Assembly (NCBI GenBank): GCA_945916045.1
Contig: CAMEGH010000019.1
Coordinates: 1 to 9,420 of the forward strand
Reading direction: 5' to 3'
Origin: an uncultured Candidatus Saccharibacteria bacterium
GTDB lineage: Bacteria; Patescibacteriota; Saccharimonadia; Saccharimonadales; Saccharimonadaceae
DNA: 9,420 nt
The notes below the pieces were generated by a model. The model saw nothing but the letters and a program-made list of their open reading frames with translations. It did not search any database and was not told the origin of the DNA. Positions 1 through 6,338 of this stretch are shown in pieces (position 1 is the stretch's first letter; each line of letters starts with the position of its first letter). The translations under genes were made by a program, and so were the position numbers.

Positions 1-1
1 C

Positions 2-67
2 TACACAAAGGGCGAGTGGAATGACGTTCGTAGACTGATTGCAAAACTCGATCACGACGTAGAATAG
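2..67 (+). CDS. 3' end of an unidentified protein-coding gene (partial)
   Basis: An open frame enters from the left edge and stops at TAG (65-67), giving 21 residues ending in IAKLDHDVE. The other two + frames close early or lack a natural end here. The charged, helix-like end is compatible with a soluble protein C-terminus, but nothing identifies the family. It is followed by about 110 bases containing the typA promoter. I see no clear hairpin terminator after it. Confidence 0.5.
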   Translation, partial: YTKGEWNDVRRLIAKLDHDVE

Positions 68-113
68 AACACTTTTTTATCACAAAACTACGCAAAAAGC
101 AATAGTAATTTTC

Positions 114-142
114 TTGCAGGTATAGTTCTAATCTGTTAAAAT
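114..142 (+). promoter_or_regulatory. typA promoter (extended -10)
   Basis: A -10 element TAAAAT at 137-142 (5 of 6 consensus) is preceded by TGT at 134-136, forming an extended -10. Exactly 17 bp upstream is TTGCAG at 114-119, a partial -35. Transcription would begin near 149, so the mRNA would start almost exactly at the Shine-Dalgarno. Confidence 0.65.
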
Positions 143-148
143 AAAAAC

Positions 149-178
149 AAGGAGACTCGGCATACCCGAGTACATTTT
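149..178 (+). promoter_or_regulatory. typA ribosome-binding site with intervening hairpin
   Basis: AAGGAG at 149-154 is the only Shine-Dalgarno-like sequence before the ATG at 179, but it lies 24 nt away, too far for normal initiation. Between them, ACTCGG (155-160) and CCGAGT (166-171) form a perfect 6-bp stem with a 5-nt loop CATAC. If folded, the hairpin starts directly after AAGGAG and leaves 7 nt (172-178) to the ATG, a normal spacing. There is no in-frame alternative start before an upstream TAA at 137-139, and the N-terminus matches the family. Folding-dependent spacing is an inference. Confidence 0.6.
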
Positions 179-2002
179 ATGAAAGACCCAAAGAACATAC
201 GCAATATTGCGATTATTGCCCACGTCGACCACGGCAAAACTACTATGGTGGATGGGCTACTAAAGCAAAGTAAAACCTTCCGCGATAACCAGGCGGAAAT
301 GAGCCAAGATCTGATTATGGACAGCGGCGACCAAGAGCACGAACGGGGTATCACCATTACCGCCAAGCAAACCAGCGTGTACTACGGCGACTACAAAATC
401 AATATTATCGACACACCAGGGCACGCCGACTTTTCTGGCGAAGTGGAGCGCACGCTCAACATGGCCGATGGTGTATTGTTAGTGGTGGATGCTCAAGAAG
501 GCCCAATGCCGCAAACAAAATTTGTGCTTTCAAAGGCGCTTGAACTTGGCTTGAAACCTGTGGTCATCGTGAATAAAATCGATAAGCCATCGCGCCGTGT
601 TGATGAAGTGCTTGACGAAGTGTCGGACTTGTTTTTGGAGCTCGCAATTAGCGACGACCAGTTGCAGTATCCAGTGTATTTTGCGATTGGCCGCGACGGA
701 AAAGCCTGGAAAGATGTGCCAGAAAACCCAAGCGAACATGCAGATTTGACACCAATTTTTGAAGCAATTATTAATGACGTGCCTGCGCCAGATGTTGACC
801 CGAACGGCACGTTCCAACTGCTAGTAACAAGCTTGCAATACGATTCGTTCCTTGGCAAATACGCGATTGGCCGTGTAGCTCGCGGTGTTGCAAAAAAGAG
901 CTTGGCAACAGCGCTGATTAAGCGTGATGGCGCACAAATTTCTGGCCGTATCGACAAACTGTTTGGTTACCGTGGCCTGAATCGCGAAGAAATTACCGAA
1001 GCAGTTGCTGGCGATATCGTGGCGCTGACCGGTATTTCAGAAGCGCACATTGGCGATACGATTGCCGATAAAGAACACCCAGAAGCGCTACCAGTGATCG
1101 ATATTGAAGCACCGACGTTGAGCATGTATCTTGGTCCAAACACGAGCCCGCTAAAAGGCAAAGAAGGTGAATTTTCAACCAGCCGCCAAATTGGCGACCG
1201 CCTCGCGCAAGAGCTTGAAACAAACGTGAGTTTGCGCGTGGTCGAAGATGGCATCGGCTACACCGTATCTGGCCGTGGTGAATTGCACCTTAGTGTGTTG
1301 ATCGAAACGATGCGCCGCGAAGGCTACGAATTTGAAGTTGGTCGCCCGCAAGTGGTAACGATTGATGTTGACGGCATCGAGCAAGAGCCAGTTGAGGAGC
1401 TTTTTATCGAAGTTTCGTCGGAATTTGTTGGTACAATTAGCCAGGAACTTGGCGCTCGCCGGGCAGAAATGCGCGGGCAGGAAACGACTTCGAGCGGCAC
1501 GGCACGCATGACCTACATCTTGCCAACGCGCGCGCTCATTGGTCTCCGTAACATTTTGCTCACCGCCACAAAAGGCACGGTTATCATGAACAGCTTGCCG
1601 CACGGCTATCAGCCAATGGGCGGCAAATTGCCAAAAATCCGTAACGGCGTGCTGATTGCCTTTGAAGCTGGCATGACGACTGGTTACGCATTGCAAGCGG
1701 CTGAAGCGCGTGGCGACTTGTTGGTTGGCCCGGGCACGGAAGTCTACCCTGGTATGATCGTCGGTGTGTACAATCGCCAGGAAGATTTGGAAATTAACGT
1801 ATGTAAAGCGAAGCAGCTAACAAATATGCGTTCAAAATCTTCAGACGGAACCGTCCAGCTAACGCCGCATACCGAACTGAGCCTTGAGCAATGTATCGAC
1901 TTTATCGAAGACGACGAGTTGCTTGAAGTGACGCCAAAAAACTTGCGCCTACGCAAGCGCTATTTGGACGCAAACGAGCGAAAACGTGCTGCTAAAAAGT
2001 AG
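179..2002 (+). CDS. typA: TypA/BipA ribosome-associated translational GTPase
   Basis: Product of 607 residues, the usual length of TypA/BipA. This cytosolic GTPase of the EF-G/LepA class binds ribosomes and helps large-subunit assembly, especially at low temperature and under stress. The N-terminal G domain shows G1 AHVDHGKT (14-21), G2 RGITI (56-60), G3 DTPGH (78-82) and G4 NKID (132-135). The beta-barrel, EF-G-like domain and BipA-specific C-terminal domain follow, ending in the family's LRLRKRYL stretch before a basic tail. The ATG at 179 is chosen because the protein then begins a few residues before the conserved RNIAIIAHVDHGKT, as in other TypA proteins. It has its own promoter and a strong terminator, so it is probably monocistronic. 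No key residue is missing. The leader structure is the unusual part. Confidence 0.97.
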   Translation: MKDPKNIRNIAIIAHVDHGKTTMVDGLLKQSKTFRDNQAEMSQDLIMDSGDQEHERGITITAKQTSVYYGDYKINIIDTPGHADFSGEVERTLNMADGVLLVVDAQEGPMPQTKFVLSKALELGLKPVVIVNKIDKPSRRVDEVLDEVSDLFLELAISDDQLQYPVYFAIGRDGKAWKDVPENPSEHADLTPIFEAIINDVPAPDVDPNGTFQLLVTSLQYDSFLGKYAIGRVARGVAKKSLATALIKRDGAQISGRIDKLFGYRGLNREEITEAVAGDIVALTGISEAHIGDTIADKEHPEALPVIDIEAPTLSMYLGPNTSPLKGKEGEFSTSRQIGDRLAQELETNVSLRVVEDGIGYTVSGRGELHLSVLIETMRREGYEFEVGRPQVVTIDVDGIEQEPVEELFIEVSSEFVGTISQELGARRAEMRGQETTSSGTARMTYILPTRALIGLRNILLTATKGTVIMNSLPHGYQPMGGKLPKIRNGVLIAFEAGMTTGYALQAAEARGDLLVGPGTEVYPGMIVGVYNRQEDLEINVCKAKQLTNMRSKSSDGTVQLTPHTELSLEQCIDFIEDDELLEVTPKNLRLRKRYLDANERKRAAKK

Positions 2003-2023
2003 CACATAGTACGCTACATGCAC

Positions 2024-2056
2024 AAAATCGCCACAGAGGTTATGTGGCGATTTTTT
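2024..2056 (+). terminator. Rho-independent terminator of typA
   Basis: AAAATCGCCACA (2024-2035) pairs perfectly with TGTGGCGATTTT (2043-2054) around a 7-nt loop, and the run of T continues to 2056. It lies 22 bases after the typA stop and separates typA from the ZIP transporter gene. Confidence 0.92.
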
Positions 2057-2064
2057 GTTATTTC

Positions 2065-2112
2065 TGCAACAAAAATGCAATAATTTGTATATTTTTTGCA
2101 ACAATTTTGCAA
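2065..2112 (+). promoter_or_regulatory. Four phased TGCAA boxes, candidate operator of the ZIP gene
   Basis: TGCAA occurs at 2065, 2076, 2097 and 2108, giving start-to-start distances of 11, 21 and 11, close to whole helical turns. Seen as pairs, TGCAACAAAAATGCAA (2065-2080) and TGCAACAATTTTGCAA (2097-2112) are direct repeats identical at 13 of 16 positions and 32 bp apart. A possible -10, TATATT (2088-2093), lies between them, with only a weak -35. A metal-responsive repressor site is an inference from position upstream of a metal transporter. It does not match a binding motif I know. Confidence 0.5.
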
Positions 2113-2141
2113 CCGCTAGCAAACAGGAGTACTATAAAATT

Positions 2142-3068
2142 ATGAACGAATGGATACTTTTATTACTGGCTGCAACGGTCGGCAGTTTGCTGTCGCTGTC
2201 GGGTGGACTTTATTTACTTTCTGAGCGAAAAGGCGCCAAGGTGGTGCAAAAATACGCGGTGCCGTTTGCGGCGGGTGCGCTTTTGGCGGCGGCGTTTATT
2301 GATTTGCTCCCCGAAGCGCTCGAACACGGCGAACCGCGCGCGATTTCTATGACGGTGCTGCTGGCGTTTTTGGCGTTCTTCTTTTTAGAGCGCGGCCTGA
2401 GCTGGTTTCATCACCACCACGAACATGCCGACAAAAAAGGCAAGGTCGAAAAGCACCGCACAACCTCGCTGATTATTATTGGCGACACGTTGCATAATTT
2501 TATTGACGGTTTGGCGATTGGTGCGGCGTTTTTAGTAAACCCGGCGGTTGGATTGGTAACAACGCTGGCAATTGCGGCGCACGAAATTCCGCAAGAAATT
2601 GGCGATTTTGGCTTGCTTTTGGCGCGTGGCATGAAAAAGAAGCGCATTATTTTGGTAAATGTGGCGAGCGCGCTGGTGACAGTGGTCGGTGCAGCATTGG
2701 TGTATGGGCTTGGCGGGCATTTTGATGTCTCGCAGTCGTTGCTTTTGGCAAGTATCGCCGGCTTTTTCATCTACATTGCAGCCAGCGATATTGTGCCGAC
2801 AATCCACAGCGAATCCGAGCGGCGCAAGGCAAATTTGCAGGCGTTGGTGCTGCTTTTTGGCGTCGTGTTTGTGGGCGTTACCACGACAATTGCGCATGAA
2901 TATATTGCGCATCCGGGGCATGATCACGGCGAGCATTCGCACGAACATCATCATGAAGGAGACGCGCACCGCGGCCATGAAGGCCATAGTCACGAGGCGC
3001 ACGACCATAGCGATCATCACCACGATGAACATTCGCACGACGATCACGAACACCATAACCACGATTAA
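2142..3068 (+). CDS. ZIP-family divalent metal transporter with His-rich C-terminal tail
   Basis: Product of 308 residues in the ZIP (SLC39) family: membrane carriers that bring Zn2+, Fe2+ or similar ions into the cytoplasm. The two signature helices are clear: HNFIDGLAIG (118-127) and HEIPQEIGDFG (147-157), which supply the metal-site His, Asp and Glu residues. About seven to eight hydrophobic segments are visible. A His cluster HHHHEH (90-95) lies in the loop before the signature helices, and the last ~52 residues (257-308) carry 23 His among Asp/Glu. By ZIP topology the C-terminus should face outward, so the tail may collect metal, though this is inference. I start at ATG 2142, preceded by AGGAG (2125-2129). 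An in-frame TTG at 2055 would begin inside the typA terminator. Exact metal cannot be read from the sequence. Confidence 0.93.
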   Translation: MNEWILLLLAATVGSLLSLSGGLYLLSERKGAKVVQKYAVPFAAGALLAAAFIDLLPEALEHGEPRAISMTVLLAFLAFFFLERGLSWFHHHHEHADKKGKVEKHRTTSLIIIGDTLHNFIDGLAIGAAFLVNPAVGLVTTLAIAAHEIPQEIGDFGLLLARGMKKKRIILVNVASALVTVVGAALVYGLGGHFDVSQSLLLASIAGFFIYIAASDIVPTIHSESERRKANLQALVLLFGVVFVGVTTTIAHEYIAHPGHDHGEHSHEHHHEGDAHRGHEGHSHEAHDHSDHHHDEHSHDDHEHHNHD

Positions 3069-3117
3069 AACGCGTAAAAATCGCCCGGCGCTCACTCTAT
3101 CGTTCGCCCGCCGCTAA

Positions 3118-3126
3118 TGCTATAAT
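3118..3126 (+). promoter_or_regulatory. Extended -10 promoter of the trehalase gene, leaderless
   Basis: TGC (3118-3120) followed by a consensus TATAAT (3121-3126), then 8 nt to the ATG at 3135. Transcription would start at about 3133-3135, giving a leader of zero to two bases. There is no Shine-Dalgarno and no recognisable -35, as is common with extended -10 promoters. Confidence 0.75.
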
Positions 3127-3134
3127 TACACAAT

Positions 3135-4715
3135 ATGGCTCGCGCACCCAGGATAGTACCGCACCGATTTAAAACCGCTCTTGTGCAAACAACGGGACGG
3201 TTACTTTCGGGCGGGAAAAGCCCCGAAGAAGCGTTTGGCGACCTCTTTAACGAAGTGCAAATGCGCCGCATTTACAGCGACGGCAAAACGTTTGTCGACC
3301 TTGTGCCGCGCAAACGCGCCAACGAAATTATGCGCGAATATCGCTTGGCAAAAAAAGACCCAAATTTTAATTTGTCGGAATTTTTGAGCCGCCATTTTTA
3401 CGAATTTGCGCCGCACAAAGAGCAAGTTTTTATTATGTCGCCCGACCGCAATCCGCGCCAGCATGTGACAGAATTGTGGCCGCAATTGCAGCGCCGCAAC
3501 CGCAAAAACCGCGGCTCGCTTTTGGCGCTTCCGTACGAATATGTCGTGCCGGGCGGGCGTTTTAGCGAGCAGTTTTATTGGGACACGTATTTTATTATGC
3601 TTGGGCTGGCGGCGGATGATCGCTGGGATACGATCGAAGGCATGATGAAAAATTACGTCTACATGATTAAAAAATATGGCTTTATTCCGACCGCAAATCG
3701 TTCGTATTTTTTGAGCCGCTCGCAGCCGCCGTTTTTTAGCCACATGGTAAAATTGCTGGCCACAAATAATGGCAAAAAGCGCACGTATTTTGAATATTTA
3801 CCGCACCTTTTGGCGGAATATCGGTTTTGGATTAAGGGAAAAGCGACGGTAAAAAGCCACGTTGACAGCCAAGCGTACGCGCGTGTGGTGCGCATGCCAA
3901 ATGGTGCTACGATGGCGCGCTACTACGACAACCAGGTAACGCCACGCCCCGAATCGCAATTTGAGGATTTGGAAACGGCTGAAAACGCCGCAAATAAAGA
4001 CAAAATCTTTTTGGATTTGCGCGCCGGTGCAGAAAGCGGCTGGGATTTTAGTTCGCGCTGGTTTCGCGATCCGCAGGATATTCGCACAATTCATACGACC
4101 GATTTGGTGGCGGTGGATTTGAATTGCTTGCTGTATGATTTAGAAGTGTTAATTGCCGAAACGTACAGTCATTTGAAGCAATCAGTGCTAGAGAAAAAGT
4201 TCCGCCGTTTGGCAGAGCAGCGCGCGGATGCGATTCGGCGGTATTGCTGGGATGACGCGAGCGAATTCTTTTATGATTTTGATTTTCGCGTGGGCGAAGC
4301 AACCAAGCGCCCTACGCTCGCGGCGATGTTCCCATTGGCGAGCGGCATTGCTACGCCAGAACAAGCGGCTGCGGTGGCGCGCAAAATTGAAACTGACTTT
4401 TTGAAGAGCGGCGGCGTGGTTTCGACGCTCGAAAACACCGGTCAACAATGGGATTTGCCAAATGGTTGGGCGCCGCTGCAGTGGGTAACCATCCAAGGTT
4501 TGCGCCGCTACGGCTACAACGAGCTTGCGAGTGAAATTAAAAAGCGCTGGATGGGCTCGACCGAAATGGTGTTCTCAACGCGCCACAAAATGATTGAAAA
4601 ATACGACGTTGTAAACGAAAATCGGCTTGGCGGCGGCGGGGAATATCCACTGCAAGATGGTTTTGGTTGGACGAACGGTGTGTATGCCGCGTTGCATGAT
4701 GAATTTTCGCTGTAA
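3135..4715 (+). CDS. GH37 trehalase (cytosolic alpha,alpha-trehalase)
   Basis: Product of 526 residues that should hydrolyse alpha,alpha-trehalose to two glucose molecules by inversion. Both trehalase signatures are present: PGGRFSEQFYWDTYF (139-153) and QWDLPNGWAPLQ (438-449). The segment AESGWDFS (299-306) carries the catalytic acid Asp304, and GGGGEYPLQDGFGWTNGV (499-516) carries the catalytic base Glu503, matching D312 and E496 of the E. coli periplasmic enzyme. The length is close to bacterial TreF/TreA. There is no signal peptide or membrane segment: the basic N-terminus (ARAPRIVPHRFK) points to the cytoplasm. The start is fixed by the promoter 8 nt upstream. No trehalose transporter, phosphorylase or synthesis gene lies nearby, so the source of trehalose is unknown. 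The 3' end abuts rarA, one base apart, in convergent orientation. Confidence 0.93.
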   Translation: MARAPRIVPHRFKTALVQTTGRLLSGGKSPEEAFGDLFNEVQMRRIYSDGKTFVDLVPRKRANEIMREYRLAKKDPNFNLSEFLSRHFYEFAPHKEQVFIMSPDRNPRQHVTELWPQLQRRNRKNRGSLLALPYEYVVPGGRFSEQFYWDTYFIMLGLAADDRWDTIEGMMKNYVYMIKKYGFIPTANRSYFLSRSQPPFFSHMVKLLATNNGKKRTYFEYLPHLLAEYRFWIKGKATVKSHVDSQAYARVVRMPNGATMARYYDNQVTPRPESQFEDLETAENAANKDKIFLDLRAGAESGWDFSSRWFRDPQDIRTIHTTDLVAVDLNCLLYDLEVLIAETYSHLKQSVLEKKFRRLAEQRADAIRRYCWDDASEFFYDFDFRVGEATKRPTLAAMFPLASGIATPEQAAAVARKIETDFLKSGGVVSTLENTGQQWDLPNGWAPLQWVTIQGLRRYGYNELASEIKKRWMGSTEMVFSTRHKMIEKYDVVNENRLGGGGEYPLQDGFGWTNGVYAALHDEFSL

Positions 4716-4716
4716 G

Positions 4717-5907
4717 TTACGCGCGTGATTCGGTAATTTCATCGGGCAAGTACCCCTTTTCGTGCTTGAAGTTTGCGTCCCATTTATAGCCTTTGTTGTA
4801 GCCAAGGTCTTTCATGAGTTTGGTGGGCGCATTGCGAATATGGAGCGGCACGGGCGCATCCGGGAACTGTTTGGCGAGCGCCTTGGCACTGTACATAAGT
4901 TCAGATGATTCGCGTGATTTTTTGCTGCGCGCCAGCGCCGTGGCCACGTGGAACAAAATATAATTTGCTTCGGGCATCCCCACGCGCTCAACCGCCTGAA
5001 ACGCCGTCAAGGCAAGCTGCAATGCGCCGTTTCCGGCAAGGCCAATATCTTCGCTGGCAAAAATGAGCATCCGCCGTGCAATAAACTTCGGGTCTTCGCC
5101 GGCGTCAATCATGCGGGCAAGGTAGTACAGCGTTGCCTCGGTTTCGCTCGCGCGCATGCTTTTAATAAACGCACTAATCACGTCGTAGTGCATATCGCCC
5201 TTTTTGTCGTAGCCGGGCACGCGTTTTTGCGCGGCGGCTTTTACGATTTCGGTCGTAACCTTTTTCTTGCCAAACGAAAGCGAAAGTTCTAGGTTCCCTA
5301 ATGCTACACGCGCATCGCCACCAGAAAGTTCCGCCAAATAGTCGATGGCTTCTGGTGTAACATTTTTGGTTTTATCAAGCGTTGTAAGCGCACGCTCAAT
5401 AATTGCTATAATTTCTTCTTTTTTGAGTGGCTGCAATACAAGCACGCGTGTTCGGCTCAGCAGTGGCGTAATCACTTCAAAGCTGGGGTTTTCGGTGGTG
5501 GCGCCAATCAGTGTAATTAAGCCAGATTCTACGTGTGGCAAAAACGCATCTTGCTGCGCCTTGTTGAAGCGGTGAATTTCGTCCACAAACAAAATAGTGC
5601 GCAGTTGCAAATTCCAATTTTGGCGGGCGTGTTCGATGACTTTTTCGACGTCTTTTTTGCCGCTGGTTACAGCCGACAGCTCAATAAATTCGGCCTCAAC
5701 TTCGCGGGCAATAATACGCGCCAACGTTGTTTTGCCGGTGCCAGGCGGCCCCCATAAAATCAGGCTGACTGGCTGCTTATTCTTAACGATATTTTGCAGA
5801 ATCTCGGCGTCGCCCAGCAGGTGTGTTTGCCCAATCACTTCTTCAAGTGTGTGCGGGCCCCACTTTTCGGCCAGCGGCTGGCGCGCATTCTCCAACTCTC
5901 GTTCCAT
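4717..5907 (-). CDS. rarA: RarA/MgsA replication-associated recombination AAA+ ATPase
   Basis: Product of 396 residues, a AAA+ clamp-loader-like ATPase of the RarA (MgsA/WRNIP1) family that acts at stalled replication forks. Walker A is GPPGTGKT (53-60), Walker B with its family extension is LFVDEIHRFNKAQQD (106-120), sensor 1 is GATTENPSF (135-143), the arginine-finger region is LLSRTRV (149-155) and sensor 2 is GDAR (197-200). The C-terminal tetramerisation region follows, with RASETEATLYYLARM and ARRMLIFASEDIGLA. The protein stops soon after YLPDE (386-390), about 20-50 residues shorter than the E. coli protein, lacking the usual tail. The AAA+ core is intact, so I expect function. The ATG at 5907 is six bases after an extended -10 promoter, implying a leaderless mRNA. 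Its stop is one base from the trehalase stop. Confidence 0.95.
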   Translation of the reverse strand: MERELENARQPLAEKWGPHTLEEVIGQTHLLGDAEILQNIVKNKQPVSLILWGPPGTGKTTLARIIAREVEAEFIELSAVTSGKKDVEKVIEHARQNWNLQLRTILFVDEIHRFNKAQQDAFLPHVESGLITLIGATTENPSFEVITPLLSRTRVLVLQPLKKEEIIAIIERALTTLDKTKNVTPEAIDYLAELSGGDARVALGNLELSLSFGKKKVTTEIVKAAAQKRVPGYDKKGDMHYDVISAFIKSMRASETEATLYYLARMIDAGEDPKFIARRMLIFASEDIGLAGNGALQLALTAFQAVERVGMPEANYILFHVATALARSKKSRESSELMYSAKALAKQFPDAPVPLHIRNAPTKLMKDLGYNKGYKWDANFKHEKGYLPDEITESRA

Positions 5908-5913
5908 ACTATT

Positions 5914-5922
5914 ATTGTACCA
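5914..5922 (-). promoter_or_regulatory. Extended -10 promoter of rarA, leaderless
   Basis: On the - strand, TGG (5922-5920) precedes TACAAT (5919-5914), followed by only 6 nt to the rarA ATG. The predicted transcription start falls on or next to the A of the ATG. No Shine-Dalgarno is present, and the -35 region is occupied by the terminator of the upstream gene. Confidence 0.7.
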
Positions 5923-5925
5923 CTT

Positions 5926-5953
5926 AAAAACCGCCCCGTAGAGAGGCGGTTTT
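5926..5953 (-). terminator. Terminator of the GlsB-type gene
   Basis: AAAACCGCC (5927-5935) and GGCGGTTTT (5945-5953) form a 9-bp stem with a 9-nt loop. Read on the - strand the stem ends in TTTTT. It lies 15 bases after the stop of the small membrane protein gene and overlaps the -35 region of the rarA promoter. Confidence 0.85.
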
Positions 5954-5968
5954 GGATGGTAGTGGTTG

Positions 5969-6226
5969 CTATTTGCGAACTGCTTTTAGAATCCACAAAA
6001 GGATAACCGAACCAAGTACAGCAACAACAAAGCTCCAGATATTAAACCCGGTAATGCCATCGCCACCAAGAAGGTTTACGACAAATCCACCGATAAACGC
6101 ACCAATGATACCAACGACAATATTTGCCAAAATACCTTGTTCTTTATCTGTATTCATGAATTTTGACGCGAGCCAACCGGCAAGTCCACCGATCACGATC
6201 CATCCAATAAATCCCATTTGTTCCAT
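5969..6226 (-). CDS. GlsB/YeaQ/YmgE-family small stress-associated membrane protein
   Basis: Product of 85 residues, the normal size of the GlsB/YeaQ/YmgE (transglycosylase-associated) family of small inner-membrane proteins. Three hydrophobic helices are visible: about 5-22 (GWIVIGGLAGWLASKFM), 32-54 (VVGIIGAFIGGFVVNLLGG) and 62-81 (IWSFVVAVLGSVILLWIL), with the family's glycine-rich packing. The basic KAVRK tail should be cytoplasmic. The biochemical role of this family is not established; members are linked to general stress responses. The ATG at 6226 is chosen because a near-perfect Shine-Dalgarno AAAGGAGGT lies 4-5 bases upstream. A longer reading from 6295 would start in the promoter's upstream sequence and adds non-hydrophobic residues absent from the family. 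It has its own promoter and terminator, so is probably monocistronic. Confidence 0.9.
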   Translation of the reverse strand: MEQMGFIGWIVIGGLAGWLASKFMNTDKEQGILANIVVGIIGAFIGGFVVNLLGGDGITGFNIWSFVVAVLGSVILLWILKAVRK

Positions 6227-6230
6227 GTGC

Positions 6231-6239
6231 ACCTCCTTT
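6231..6239 (-). promoter_or_regulatory. Strong Shine-Dalgarno that fixes the GlsB-type start
   Basis: AAAGGAGGT on the - strand (6239-6231), an almost full anti-Shine-Dalgarno match, 4 bases before the ATG at 6226. It is the strongest ribosome-binding site in the window and selects the 85-residue form. Confidence 0.9.
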
Positions 6240-6254
6240 GTTAATGCTACTTTT

Positions 6255-6284
6255 ATTGTAGCACAATTGTTGCCAATTAGACAA
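6255..6284 (-). promoter_or_regulatory. Promoter of the GlsB-type gene
   Basis: On the - strand, TTGTCT (6284-6279, 4 of 6 consensus -35), an 18-bp spacer, and TACAAT (6260-6255) preceded by TGC (6263-6261), an extended -10. Predicted transcription start is near 6248, giving a leader of about 22 nt that contains the Shine-Dalgarno. Confidence 0.75.
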
Positions 6285-6286
6285 TG

Positions 6287-6311
6287 AAAAAGCACCGAGT
6301 TGCCGGTGCTT
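6287..6311 (-). terminator. Terminator of the RmlA-like gene
   Basis: AAGCACCG (6290-6297) and CGGTGCTT (6304-6311) form an 8-bp stem with a 6-nt loop, followed on the - strand by TTTTT (6291-6287). It lies 27 bases after the stop of the nucleotidyltransferase gene and 2 bases before the -35 of the next promoter. Confidence 0.88.
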
Positions 6312-6338
6312 AGTCGCGGATTCTTTCCTTTCTTGTGT

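Noticed and set aside
1175..1696. 173-codon antisense frame within typA
   Set aside because: A long antisense frame is expected opposite this codon usage; no ribosome site or recognisable protein features.
2055..2141. In-frame 29-residue N-terminal extension of the ZIP protein from TTG 2055
   Set aside because: It begins inside the T-run of the typA terminator and crosses the TGCAA array. ATG 2142 has a Shine-Dalgarno and starts directly at the first membrane helix.
2689..3117. 142-codon + strand frame overlapping the ZIP gene
   Set aside because: A frame-shifted reading of the His-rich coding sequence, giving Thr/Ile/Met/Arg-rich low-complexity sequence. The ZIP frame is clearly the real one.
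3069..3117. Possible terminator between the ZIP gene and the trehalase gene
   Set aside because: Only a 4-bp GGCG/CGCC pairing is possible and no T run follows, so read-through into the trehalase remains possible.
6227..6295. Upstream start at 6295 for the GlsB-type protein
   Set aside because: The extension covers the gene's own promoter and Shine-Dalgarno and is not part of the family's normal length.
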